Positions 15,785 through 23,532 of a stretch of DNA of 41,527 nt are shown in pieces. The DNA comes from JBBQER01 sp038320885 (lineage in GTDB: Bacteria > Actinomycetota > Acidimicrobiia > IMCC26256 > PALSA-610): the NCBI GenBank assembly GCA_038320885.1, contig JBBQER010000023.1, positions 1 to 41,527 on the forward strand, written 5' to 3'. Both the position numbers and the translations under genes were made by a program. A model generated the notes under the pieces. It was not told where the DNA came from. It made no database searches and saw only the letters and a program-made list of their open reading frames with translations. Numbering within the stretch: position 1 is the first letter of the stretch; each line of letters opens with the position of its first letter.

Positions 15785-16993
15785 TCAGCGTTCGAGCTTG
15801 AGGGCGCGGTCGGCGATGATGTTCTTCTGGACCTCGGTGGGGCCGGCGCCGATCGTCGTGTAGCGCTGCCACACGTAGTTGCGGGCCCACATCCCGCCGT
15901 CGACCGCGCCCGGCGCGCCCTTGAGGAGTGCACCGGTCGGGCCGAGCACGTCGAGCGCGAGCTCGGCGAGCCACAGCGAGATGTACCCCCACTGGAGCTT
16001 CGCCAACGGCACCTCTGGCCAGCCCTTCTCGCCCTTCAACACCTTCGACAGCGCCCGCGCGATCAACAGCCGCGTGAAGTCGATCTGCATGTGCAGCTCG
16101 GCGACGCGTTCGCGAATCGCGGGGTCGCGCAACGCGTCGGGGTTCTCGGCCTTCGCGGTCTGGAGCAACGTTCGGAGGTCCTGCGCCATCGAGATCGCCT
16201 GGCCCGCGCTCCCGACGCGTTCCTGACCGAGCGCGCCCATCGAGACGAGCCAACCGTTGCCTTCGTCGCCGAGCCGATCGCCCGCCGGGATCTTCACGTC
16301 GTCGAAGAAGACCTCGCAGAACAACGAGTCGCCGGTGATCTCACGGATCGGCCGGATGTCGATGCCGGGCAGCTCCATGTCGACGATGAACGTCGTGATG
16401 CCCTCGTGCTTGCGCTCCCGCGCGATCGCGGTCGGGTCGGTACGCATGAGGAACAGGCCCCACTTCGCGATCTGCGCCGAGGAGATCCATGTTTTCTGAC
16501 CGTTGACGACGTAGTGCGAGCCGTCGTCGGAGAGGATCGCGGTGGTGCGGAGGTTCGCGAGGTCGGAGCCGGCCTGGGGCTCGGAGAATCCCTGACACCA
16601 GTGTTCCGACGCGTCGAGGATGCCCGGCAGCCAGCGCGCTTTCTGGTCGTCGGTGCCCCACGAGATGATCGACGGACCGATCTGGACGATGCCGTTGGCG
16701 TTGAAGATCCCGGTCGACCGGTACTTCGCCATCACCTGCGTGTAGATCACCTGCTGCGCGGTCGTCGCCGCGCGCCCGCCCCACTCTTCGGGCCACAAAA
16801 TTGCGGCCCACCGGCCCTCGTTCAGCTTGTTCTGCCACGCCTTGCGCTTGTCCATGACGCCCATGACGCCACGCGATGCGTCGGCGTCTTCGTTGTCGGA
16901 CCATTGCTCGATGAACGGCGGCGTCTCCTTGTCGAGGAACGCCTCGAGCTCCTCCTTAAAGGCGATGTCTTCGGGTGACCAGGCGAAGTCCAC
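15785..16993 (-). CDS. Acyl-CoA dehydrogenase
   Basis: A 402-residue FAD enzyme that would introduce an alpha,beta double bond into an acyl-CoA. The N-terminal helical domain starts DFAWSPEDIAFKEELEAFL; WCQGFSEPQAGSDLANLRT is the FAD/substrate signature (family pattern GxTEPxAGSD); YVVNGQKTWISSA follows in the beta domain; the C-terminal helices end IGAGPTEVQKNIIADRALKLER. This form resembles the subunits used in side-chain oxidation in actinobacteria. GTG 16993 has TAATGT six bases upstream, suggesting leaderless translation. It diverges from another acyl-CoA dehydrogenase across 44 bases, so the two may form one heteromeric enzyme. Confidence 0.85.
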   Translation of the reverse strand: MDFAWSPEDIAFKEELEAFLDKETPPFIEQWSDNEDADASRGVMGVMDKRKAWQNKLNEGRWAAILWPEEWGGRAATTAQQVIYTQVMAKYRSTGIFNANGIVQIGPSIISWGTDDQKARWLPGILDASEHWCQGFSEPQAGSDLANLRTTAILSDDGSHYVVNGQKTWISSAQIAKWGLFLMRTDPTAIARERKHEGITTFIVDMELPGIDIRPIREITGDSLFCEVFFDDVKIPAGDRLGDEGNGWLVSMGALGQERVGSAGQAISMAQDLRTLLQTAKAENPDALRDPAIRERVAELHMQIDFTRLLIARALSKVLKGEKGWPEVPLAKLQWGYISLWLAELALDVLGPTGALLKGAPGAVDGGMWARNYVWQRYTTIGAGPTEVQKNIIADRALKLER

Positions 16994-16999
16994 AACCTG

Positions 17000-17005
17000 A
17001 CATTA
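17000..17005 (-). promoter_or_regulatory. TANNNT -10 box, probable leaderless promoter of acyl-CoA dehydrogenase
   Basis: On the minus strand TAATGT is followed by six bases and the GTG start at 16993. The same 44-base gap holds the arms TACCG (17004-17008) and CGGTA (17018-17022), a candidate operator between the two divergent dehydrogenase genes. The inverted repeat is short and could be chance. Confidence 0.45.
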
Positions 17006-17037
17006 CCGTCAGCTTGGCGGTACCGTCCCAGCTTCGT

Positions 17038-18138
17038 ATGGACTTCACCTTCTCGCCCGAGCAGATCGCATTGCGCGACGCGGTGCGCAGTTTCCTGGCC
17101 GCCGAGGCGCCGAACGAGTACGTGCGCCGCATGGCCGAGCACGACGCCGCGGGTGTGACCGACGACGTGTGGCGCAAGATCGTCGACCTCGGGTGGACCA
17201 GTCTCCTCGTGCCGGAATCGGCGGGCGGTCTCGGGCTCGGCCTGATCGACGCAGTGGTCGTGCAGGAGGAGATGGGCCGCGCCGTGTTCCCCGGTCCGTA
17301 CTTCTCGTCGGCGATCGTCGCGACCCTCGCGGCCCGCGCGCTCGGTCTCGACCACCAGCTCGAGGGACTCGCGGCCGGCACCCAACGCGGAACGGTCGCG
17401 CTCGACGAGGCGGGCTACGGCGATCCGATCGAACGGGTGAGTGTGCGCGCCAACGGCCGCGGCACCCGGTACAAGCTCGACGGCGTCAAGCCGATGGTGC
17501 CCGACGGTCTCTCCGCCGACTGGATTCTCGTTCCGGCGCGCACGCGCGAGGGGCTGCAGACCTTCCTCGTCGAACGTCCCGAGAACGCGCAGCCAGTGCC
17601 GAGTCTCGACGTCACCCGCAAGTTCGCGCGGCTCGAGTTCGACGAGACCCGCGCGCTGCTCGTCGGCCCGCCGGGCGACCACGCGGCGATCTGGCGACGC
17701 GTGATCGACGACGCCGGTGTGCTGATCGGCGCCGAGCTGATCGGCGTGAGCGAAGCTGCGAACCAAACCGCGCTCGACTACGCGCAGGCGCGCGAAGTGT
17801 TCGGCAAACCGCTCTCGAAGTTCCAGGTGACGCGGCACAAGGCCGTCGACATGCTGCGCGAGATCGAGCTCGCGCGCGTCGGCGTGCACTACGCGGCGTG
17901 GGCCTCCGACGTGGAGGTCGAGGATCGCGAGATCGCGGCCGCTTCCGCCAAGGCGTATGCCGCGCACGCAGCCAACTACGTGACCGCCGAGTGCATCCAG
18001 ATCCACGGCGGAGTCGGGTACACCTGGGAGTGCAATGCGCACCTGTTCCTGCGCCGCGCCAAGGTCGACGATCTGCTGCTCGGCTACCAGGGTTGGCAGC
18101 GCCAACGCGTCGCCGATCTCTATTTCGCGGGCCTGTAG
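17038..18138 (+). CDS. Acyl-CoA dehydrogenase (second, divergent)
   Basis: A 366-residue member of the family, shorter than usual. It starts DFTFSPEQIALRDAVRSFL, has GLGLGLIDAVVVQEEMGRA, but the middle FAD-signature region is weak: no TExxAGSD-like motif is visible where the partner has it. The C-terminal half keeps YAQAREVFGKPLSKFQVTRH and IQIHGGVGYTWECNAHLFLRRA. A pair of one complete and one middle-degenerate subunit is the pattern described for the alpha2beta2 steroid acyl-CoA dehydrogenases of mycobacteria (ChsE type), in which only some FAD sites persist. ATG at 17038 aligns with the partner's start. Followed after 50 bases by the phosphotransferase. Confidence 0.82.
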   Translation: MDFTFSPEQIALRDAVRSFLAAEAPNEYVRRMAEHDAAGVTDDVWRKIVDLGWTSLLVPESAGGLGLGLIDAVVVQEEMGRAVFPGPYFSSAIVATLAARALGLDHQLEGLAAGTQRGTVALDEAGYGDPIERVSVRANGRGTRYKLDGVKPMVPDGLSADWILVPARTREGLQTFLVERPENAQPVPSLDVTRKFARLEFDETRALLVGPPGDHAAIWRRVIDDAGVLIGAELIGVSEAANQTALDYAQAREVFGKPLSKFQVTRHKAVDMLREIELARVGVHYAAWASDVEVEDREIAAASAKAYAAHAANYVTAECIQIHGGVGYTWECNAHLFLRRAKVDDLLLGYQGWQRQRVADLYFAGL

Positions 18139-18188
18139 CGCCGGGTAAATCGCGTCGCCGCCTGATCGGGATCGGGCACGATGGCGTG

Positions 18189-19112
18189 ATGACCGAGCGC
18201 GATCACCGGCTCCGGTGGCACGAGCTGCCCGACCATGTGCGCGCCGGCATCGAGCGCGCGCTCCAGAGTTCGGTGATCGAGGCGGAGAGCCGGCGCGGTG
18301 GCTACGGGCCGTCGCTCGCGTCGATCTGCGTCCTCGCCGACGGCCGACGCGTCTTCGTCAAAGCAGTTTCACCGGCGCAGAATCCTGACTCGCCGGGGAT
18401 GATGCGCCGCGAGGCCGAGATCAATCGTTGCCTGCCGGACCGCGCGCCGCTGCCCGCACTGCTCCACGAGATCGACGACGGCGAGTGGATCGCCCTCGTG
18501 TTCGAGCACGTCGACGGCCGGTTGCCGCTCACGCCGTGGGATCCGCACGAGCTACAACGCGTCATGGAGGCGACGCTCGCGCTCGGCGACCTCGTGCCGC
18601 GTGCACCGTTGGGCACCGTGGCCGACTACTACGGCTCGGTGTTCGTCGGCTGGCGCACCCTCGCGGCCCAACAACCCGACGCCGTCGCCGATCCGTGGTG
18701 TCGAGAGTGGCTGGCCGAGCTCGCGACGGTCGAAGCGCAGTGGGAGACCACGACCGCGGGGGATCGATTGCTGCACGGTGACGTTCGCAGTGACAACGTC
18801 TTGTTGACGCCCGACGGGCGCGTCGTGTTCGTCGACTGGACCAGCACGTGCACCGGCGCCGGGTGGTTCGACGCGCTCGCGATGCTTCCCGCGGTCGAGC
18901 TCGAAGGCGGCGGAGCCCCCGAATCGGTGATGGAGCTCGTCGGCTTGGATCTCGGCGCCGACGAGATCCTTCCGCTGGTGGCCGCCATGGCCGGCTACTT
19001 CGCCGAGCGGGGACGCCTCCCGGATCCTCCGGGACTCCCGACGGTTCGCGCGTTCCAACGGGCGCAGGGGGAGATCACGACGGCCTGGCTCCGCCGGTTG
19101 TGGGGAGACTGA
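18189..19112 (+). CDS. Aminoglycoside phosphotransferase-fold kinase (APH family)
   Basis: A 307-residue protein-kinase-like phosphotransferase. RRVFVKAVSP (about residues 55-64) carries the ATP-binding lysine, IALVFEHVDGRLPL is the hinge, LLHGDVRSDNVLL (about 196-208) is the catalytic HxDxxxxN loop, and VVFVDWTST holds the metal-binding Asp. The family phosphorylates aminoglycosides, choline, homoserine or other small metabolites; actinobacterial members near acyl-CoA dehydrogenases are common and mostly uncharacterised. It is not evidence for drug resistance. ATG 18189 directly follows a GTG at 18186, so either could be used. Confidence 0.78.
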   Translation: MTERDHRLRWHELPDHVRAGIERALQSSVIEAESRRGGYGPSLASICVLADGRRVFVKAVSPAQNPDSPGMMRREAEINRCLPDRAPLPALLHEIDDGEWIALVFEHVDGRLPLTPWDPHELQRVMEATLALGDLVPRAPLGTVADYYGSVFVGWRTLAAQQPDAVADPWCREWLAELATVEAQWETTTAGDRLLHGDVRSDNVLLTPDGRVVFVDWTSTCTGAGWFDALAMLPAVELEGGGAPESVMELVGLDLGADEILPLVAAMAGYFAERGRLPDPPGLPTVRAFQRAQGEITTAWLRRLWGD

Positions 19113-19114
19113 TC

Positions 19115-19749
19115 TCAGCCCAACGACCAGTGCCGGGCGATGCCGATCAGCCAGTCGCCGTTCTCGTCCGGACTGATCGTGTAAGCCGTGATCGTGTCGT
19201 GGCCGCCGTCCTGGTCGCCGTACCGCAGACGCAACATGATCCGCCCGCCGGTTCGAATCGCCTGACGGAGTGCCTCGGCGTCACCGCGATCGGTATCACC
19301 CTCGCGGATCGCGCCCTGCCAGTAGCCGACATCACCAGCCGGGACGTACAGGCTCCGTTGCTGCGCGACGAAGGCGCTGTAGTCCGGTACGGCATGGAAC
19401 TCCTCGGTGCTCAGCGGCCCGTCGGGGCCGACCTCGACGCTCCACGATTGCAGCACCCCGATGCCGTGCCGACGTTCCGGAGTTGCGCGGCGAAGTAGAG
19501 GTTGCGGGAGCGCTCCTCCACCGTCGCGAACCCGCCGCGGAGTTGCACGATCTCGTCGTAGAACGTGATCCGCTCGGCGGCGTCCCATTCGTCGGCGGGA
19601 ATGAGCACCGGACGCAGGTTCAAGTCGAGCGCGCGTTCGGCGATGCGCGCCGAACGGTTTGCCGAACGCGTCGAAGCAAACGTCGCGAGAGCAAGAATGA
19701 GCGTGCCGCCAGCGGTCGCGAGTGAAGCAATGGTCGCGGTGTCGGCCAT
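19115..19749 (-). pseudogene. Membrane-anchored protein of unknown function, interrupted by a one-base frameshift
   Basis: The first frame, ATG 19749, gives TATIASLATAGGTLILALAT, a single N-terminal membrane helix, then RIAERALDLNLRPVLIPADE and YFAAQLRNVGT. A second frame continues with GIGVLQSWSVEVGPDG and ends IGIARHWSLG at 19115. Adding one base at the CC of 19464-19465 (GG on the coding strand) restores LRNVGTGIGVLQSW, so a single G seems to be missing. Intact length is about 211 residues: one helix plus a beta-rich domain. Similar proteins with a helix plus RPVL and LRNVG motifs occur widely in actinobacteria without known role. A sequence error is more likely than decay. Confidence 0.65.
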
Positions 19750-19761
19750 CGGCGCGCTCGA

Positions 19762-20949
19762 TCAGACGGGGCGAAGGGTGTTCAGCTCGCGGGCGTTGTC
19801 GCGGAGGATCTTGCGCTGGGTGTCTTCGTCGAACGCCTTGAGCTCGGGCGCGTAGTCGAGCGGCCGGGGCATGCCCTCGATGTGGGGCCAGTCGGAACCG
19901 AAGATCACGCGGTCGGCGCCCATCAGCTCGACGACTTCGTGCACATCGTCTTCCCAAAACGGGTTGATCCAGATGTTGCGCCGGAACGACTCGGCCGGAT
20001 CCTCCGTGAAGTAGCCGGGCATCTTGTGTGCCGTCGACGTGAGCTTCTTGAACAGGTCACGCAAGAAGTCGGCGCCGTTCTCGACCGATGCGATGCGCAC
20101 GCCGGGAAAACGCTCGAACAGCTTGTCGAACACGAGCGTGATGAGGAAGTCGTGGGCGGCGCGCTCGATGTGCAACGCCTTGACGTTGGGACGCCAGCCG
20201 CCATTGCCGCTGAAGCCGGCCGCGAAGCCGTCGTGGGCATAGCCGTTGCTCGAGTAGCCGCTGTCACCCGCGTGCGTGACGACGGTGACACCGGCCTCCT
20301 GCACCCGTGCCCAGAAGGGATCGTTGCGCGGCGCACTCACCGGAATCCGGCCTTCACTCGTGCGCGGCGCGGCGGGGCGCATCACGATCGTCCGCGCCCC
20401 GCGTCCGACGGCCCACTCCAGCTCGCTCACGGCCCAATCGAGATCCGAGAGCGGGATGTAGGGCGCCGCGAAGATCTTGCCCTGGTACGCGAAGCCCCAA
20501 TCGTCGTCGAGCCAGCGGTTGAACGCGGTGAACGTGGCGTTGATCGCGAACACGTCGTCACCGAGCAGTTCTTCGTAGAGAACGCCGAGCGTCGGGAACA
20601 GCCAGATCGCCTCGAGCCCGAACTCGTCGAGCTTGGCGACGCGCGTGTCGCGGTCGCGGTACTCGGCCGGGATCGGCTCCCGCTCGCGCAGGAACTCGTA
20701 CGGCTGTTTGCCGTCGGGATTGCCGCGGAAGTAGTCGTGCATCGCGCCGGCCTTGGCGATCGGGTCGAAGGTCGGGTTGACGACGGCGTGGCTCACGCGC
20801 CCGGCGACCACGTGGTACTGACGGCCCTTGATCTCGCACCACTGCACACAGCGAGAGCCGAGCGCGGGGTCGAGGTGGCGGGTGAAGGCGTCGAGTGCCT
20901 CGTAGTAGTGGTTGTCGGCGTCGAAGGCGAGGTAATCGAGGTCGGTCAC
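19762..20949 (-). CDS. Amidohydrolase family protein (amidohydrolase_2, TIM barrel)
   Basis: A 395-residue metal-dependent hydrolase. It starts YLAFDADNHYYEALDAFTRHL, where the usual DxHxH metal motif is replaced by DADNHYYE. It continues with TVVTHAGDSGY (barrel His) and closes with DRVIFGSDWPHIEGMPRPL, whose GSDWPH Asp is the conserved metal/acid residue. The family covers decarboxylases and hydrolases of aromatic and lactone substrates; many actinobacterial members sit in steroid or aromatic degradation clusters. GTG start at 20949 has TAAGGT exactly six bases upstream. It diverges from the 2OG-oxygenase operon and ends 12 bases before the frameshifted gene. Confidence 0.8.
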   Translation of the reverse strand: MTDLDYLAFDADNHYYEALDAFTRHLDPALGSRCVQWCEIKGRQYHVVAGRVSHAVVNPTFDPIAKAGAMHDYFRGNPDGKQPYEFLREREPIPAEYRDRDTRVAKLDEFGLEAIWLFPTLGVLYEELLGDDVFAINATFTAFNRWLDDDWGFAYQGKIFAAPYIPLSDLDWAVSELEWAVGRGARTIVMRPAAPRTSEGRIPVSAPRNDPFWARVQEAGVTVVTHAGDSGYSSNGYAHDGFAAGFSGNGGWRPNVKALHIERAAHDFLITLVFDKLFERFPGVRIASVENGADFLRDLFKKLTSTAHKMPGYFTEDPAESFRRNIWINPFWEDDVHEVVELMGADRVIFGSDWPHIEGMPRPLDYAPELKAFDEDTQRKILRDNARELNTLRPV

Positions 20950-20955
20950 CGCCCA

Positions 20956-20961
20956 ACCTTA
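20956..20961 (-). promoter_or_regulatory. TANNNT -10 box, probable leaderless promoter of amidohydrolase
   Basis: On the minus strand TAAGGT, six bases, then the GTG start at 20949. No Shine-Dalgarno sequence is present before this GTG. Confidence 0.5.
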
Positions 20962-21058
20962 TGTGGCTACGACCTCCGGCTCTCGAGCGCCCGTGCGGCT
21001 TCGCTCAACTGTCCGAGCCTCCGGATCTGCGCCTGGCCCGTACAACCGCCTCCTCGCG

Positions 21059-21064
21059 TACGAT
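21059..21064 (+). promoter_or_regulatory. TANNNT -10 box, probable leaderless promoter of the Fae operon
   Basis: TACGAT is followed by six bases and the GTG at 21071. This would start the five-gene operon 21071-24009 at its first codon. It also argues for the GTG at 21071 over the longer frame that begins at 20963. Confidence 0.5.
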
Positions 21065-21070
21065 CTTTGC

Positions 21071-21838
21071 GTGCTGCTCGCCGACATCGCCGACGCCGTC
21101 GATCTCGACTGGTCGTTCGTGAGCGAGGGGCGGGCGCAGATGACCGCCACGGGCGCCTGCGAGATCCCGAGCTTCGTCCGTGTCGACTCGGTGCCCGCGT
21201 TCGTCGACGACGCCCGCCGGCTCGAGTCGGTCGCCCATCGCAGCGGCGGGCTCGGCACCGTCTACCTCGGCTTCCCCGACGAGTCGTTCCCCCTCGATCA
21301 CCCGCAACAATGGCTCGGGCAGTACGACCTCGGCGCGGTTGCCTACGACCTCTTCCCGGCCGATTCGCCGACCCGTCGCCTCTACGAATGGCCCGAGCTG
21401 ACCCGGTTCGTCGCCGCGATCCTCGACCTCGACGTCGTGCATCCCTACGCCGATCCACTCGGCGCGTTGAACCTCGCGGTAATGACCGACGGTGATCAAC
21501 TGCAGTGGCACTTCGACCAGACCGACTTCGTCGTGTCGCTCGCGATCCAGGATGCCGACGTTGGTGGCGACTTCGAGGTCGCGCCGCGGATCCGCACCGC
21601 CGACGACGAGCGCTACGACGATGTCGCGTGCGTCCTCGCCGGCGATCGCGACCCGGTCGTGACGCTGCCCATGACGCCCGGCACCCTGTTGATCTTCGCC
21701 GGCCGCTACTCGATCCACCGGGTGAGCCCGATCGCCGGGAGCACGTCCCGCCTCGTCGCGCTCCTGGGTTACGACACCAAGCCGGGCACGATGTCGAGCG
21801 AGCTGCTGAAAGAAGTGCGCTACGGGCGCACGTCGTGA
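21071..21838 (+). CDS. 2-oxoglutarate/Fe(II)-dependent oxygenase-like protein
   Basis: A 255-residue double-stranded beta-helix protein. The iron triad is visible: QWHFDQTDF has His147 and Asp149, GRYSIHRVSP has His216, and STSRLVALLGY offers Arg227 as the 2-oxoglutarate ligand. Such enzymes hydroxylate, and often demethylate, their substrates with release of CO2 and succinate; similar actinobacterial proteins have been called ArpA/HalD-like. The Asp is present, so it should hydroxylate rather than halogenate. First gene of a five-gene operon; its TGA overlaps the GTG of fae. GTG 21071 chosen because a TACGAT box lies six bases before it and the upstream extension is low-complexity. Confidence 0.72.
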   Translation: MLLADIADAVDLDWSFVSEGRAQMTATGACEIPSFVRVDSVPAFVDDARRLESVAHRSGGLGTVYLGFPDESFPLDHPQQWLGQYDLGAVAYDLFPADSPTRRLYEWPELTRFVAAILDLDVVHPYADPLGALNLAVMTDGDQLQWHFDQTDFVVSLAIQDADVGGDFEVAPRIRTADDERYDDVACVLAGDRDPVVTLPMTPGTLLIFAGRYSIHRVSPIAGSTSRLVALLGYDTKPGTMSSELLKEVRYGRTS

Positions 21839-22344
21839 CCGCAGTCATGCAGATCGGCGAGGGCTTCGCCGGCGAAGGTCCGAATGCCGCGCACGTCAAC
21901 ACCGTGCTCGGCTCGAAAGACGGCCCGCTCGGCAACGCGTGGACGACCGCGCTGGCGACGCCGAGGCTCGGCCACGCACCCTTCGTCGTGGTCGTGCGCC
22001 CGAACGTGCCGGTGAAGCCGTTCACGTTGTTCGTCAACAAGTCGGCGGTCGACGGCGAGAAGAACGAGCGTCACGCCCGGTTCACGTGGGGCGCGGCGCA
22101 AGCGGGCGTGGCCGCGGGAGTCGTTGCGGCGCTGGTGAAGGGCATCGTGTCGGACGCCGACGCCGACGAGCTGTTGTTGATCGCGGCGGTGTGGGTCAAC
22201 CCCGCTGCCGACGACGAGAGCGTTGTGTACGCGAACAACGAAGCCGCGACCGTTGCCGCGCTCGCCGCGGGCCGCGACGGCACTCCCACGGTTGCCGATG
22301 TGCTCGCGGCCGGAGCCCCGCAGAATCCCTTCTTCCATCAATGA
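21835..22344 (+). CDS. fae: Formaldehyde-activating enzyme (Fae family)
   Basis: A 169-residue protein with the whole Fae pattern: GEGFAGEGPNAAHVNTVLGS, where His20 corresponds to the proposed catalytic His of Methylobacterium Fae; then PFVVVVRPNVPVKPFTLFVN, the WGAAQAGVAAGV turn and VWVNPAADDESVVYANN. In methylotrophs Fae condenses formaldehyde with tetrahydromethanopterin. That pathway is not expected in most actinobacteria, and no other pathway gene is visible, so the pterin partner or true substrate is open. Start overlaps the oxygenase stop (GTGA; in-frame ATG at 21847 is the alternative); end overlaps the next ATG (ATGA). This tight packing suggests it captures an aldehyde formed by the neighbouring oxygenase. 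Confidence 0.82.
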   Translation: MTAVMQIGEGFAGEGPNAAHVNTVLGSKDGPLGNAWTTALATPRLGHAPFVVVVRPNVPVKPFTLFVNKSAVDGEKNERHARFTWGAAQAGVAAGVVAALVKGIVSDADADELLLIAAVWVNPAADDESVVYANNEAATVAALAAGRDGTPTVADVLAAGAPQNPFFHQ

Positions 22345-23063
22345 GCATCACACCCGAGCAGGCGGCGCACGAGCTGCGCGATGCGGTCGTCTCGCTGCCC
22401 GGTCGCGTCATGACGAACCCCGACACCTACGCACGCGGCGCCGAGCTCGGGTTCCAAGGCATGGACTTCTATGTCGCCGGACGCGGCGGTGTGCTCGGCG
22501 ATGTTCCGGCCGGCGTCGTAACGGCTGCATTCGTGTTCTTCGCGCCCGACACGGTGCGCGCGGCATGGGAGCGCTCGGCGGCGGTGATGTCCCGACGGCA
22601 AGCGGCTGAGACCTGGGCGGCCGGGTTCCACTCATGGGCGACTGCGAACTTTCCGGACGATCGCGACTGGTCGATGTGCACCAACCTCCTGGGGCGCGTG
22701 ATCGAGAACGCGCTGCTCGCCGGCGCACCGCTCTTCGCGGGCTGGCGGAGCCTGACCGAGCCCGACGATCCGCGCGCGCTCGCTCTGCACCGACTCAACG
22801 CGCTGCGCGAGCTGCGCGGTGCTCTGCACGGAGCGGCAGTCCTGACGGTCGGGTTGCTGCCGATCGAGGCGATCGCGGTCTCGACCCCGGGCATGCTCAA
22901 GACCTTCGGCTGGCGCACGGATCGAATCGACACCGAACCACTCCATCAACGGTGGGCCCTCGCCGAGGCGCGCACCGACCGCATGGTCGGCCGTTCCCTC
23001 TCGGTGCTCGACGAAACCGAGCGGGGCGCGCTTGTAGACATGCTGGGTAATCTCGAACCATGA
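22341..23063 (+). CDS. SCO6745-family protein
   Basis: A 240-residue, mostly helical protein. It resembles the actinobacterial SCO6745 group (named for a Streptomyces coelicolor locus): N-terminal NPDTYARGAELGFQGMDFYV, GVLGDVPAGVVTAAFVFF, and a C-terminal WRTDRIDTEPLHQRWALAEA. The group is widespread in F420-rich actinobacteria and its biochemical role is not established. There is no clear DNA-binding or membrane segment. Overlaps fae by ATGA at its start and the cupin gene by ATGA at its end, so it is a fixed part of the operon and may act on the same substrate. Confidence 0.62.
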   Translation: MSITPEQAAHELRDAVVSLPGRVMTNPDTYARGAELGFQGMDFYVAGRGGVLGDVPAGVVTAAFVFFAPDTVRAAWERSAAVMSRRQAAETWAAGFHSWATANFPDDRDWSMCTNLLGRVIENALLAGAPLFAGWRSLTEPDDPRALALHRLNALRELRGALHGAAVLTVGLLPIEAIAVSTPGMLKTFGWRTDRIDTEPLHQRWALAEARTDRMVGRSLSVLDETERGALVDMLGNLEP

Positions 23064-23524
23064 CGATGACCGAAATTCCCACTGCCATCCACCGCGGCGA
23101 CGACGAGCTGCCGTGGGTCGACATCGGCGAGGGCTCGCTGCTCAAGGTGCTCCAGATCAAGGAGCGCGAGGGCCTGTGGGTGATTCGCAACCGGTTCATG
23201 CCCGGCTACCAGGTGCAGACGCACAAGCACACCGGTCCGGTGTACGCGTTCACCACTACTGGCGCGTGGCGGTACAAGGAATCCGATTTCGTGAACCGCG
23301 CCGGGTCGTTTCTCTACGAGCCCGCGGGATCGGTGCACACGCTCATGGTTCCCGAGGACAACACCGAGCCGACCGACGTGTTCTTCGCGATCTGGGGCGC
23401 CAACCTGAACCTCGACGCCGACGGCAACGTCGAGAGCGTCATCGACGCGGGAATCGTGCTCCAGGGTTACTACCTGATGTGCGAGGCCGCGGGGCTGCCC
23501 AAGCCCGACGTCGTTCTCGACTGA
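23060..23524 (+). CDS. Cupin, 2,4'-dihydroxyacetophenone dioxygenase-like
   Basis: A 154-residue single-domain cupin. Metal-binding residues in order: His55 and His57 (QTHKHTGPVYAF), then the second-motif His93 (GSVHTLMVP). The VYAFTTTGAWRYKE and SDFVNRAGSFLYEPAG segments match the 2,4'-dihydroxyacetophenone dioxygenase family, which cleaves a C-C bond of an alpha-hydroxyketone with O2 to give a carboxylic acid plus formate. The substrate may differ here. TAATCT lies six bases before the ATG inside the upstream gene, so an internal leaderless promoter is possible. Fourth gene of the operon; eight bases before the nitroreductase-like gene. Confidence 0.7.
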   Translation: MTMTEIPTAIHRGDDELPWVDIGEGSLLKVLQIKEREGLWVIRNRFMPGYQVQTHKHTGPVYAFTTTGAWRYKESDFVNRAGSFLYEPAGSVHTLMVPEDNTEPTDVFFAIWGANLNLDADGNVESVIDAGIVLQGYYLMCEAAGLPKPDVVLD

Positions 23525-23532
23525 GAACCGCC

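Noticed and set aside
17004..17022. TACCG-N9-CGGTA as a confident operator
   Set aside because: Arms of five bases in GC-rich DNA are easily chance; kept only as a note on the promoter entry.
18189..19112. Aminoglycoside resistance gene
   Set aside because: The fold is APH-like, but the family is broad and nothing in the neighbourhood or sequence points to drug substrates.
20963..21070. N-terminal extension of the 2OG oxygenase
   Set aside because: Extension is Ser/Arg-rich and unlike the fold; the TACGAT box six bases before GTG 21071 favours the shorter form.
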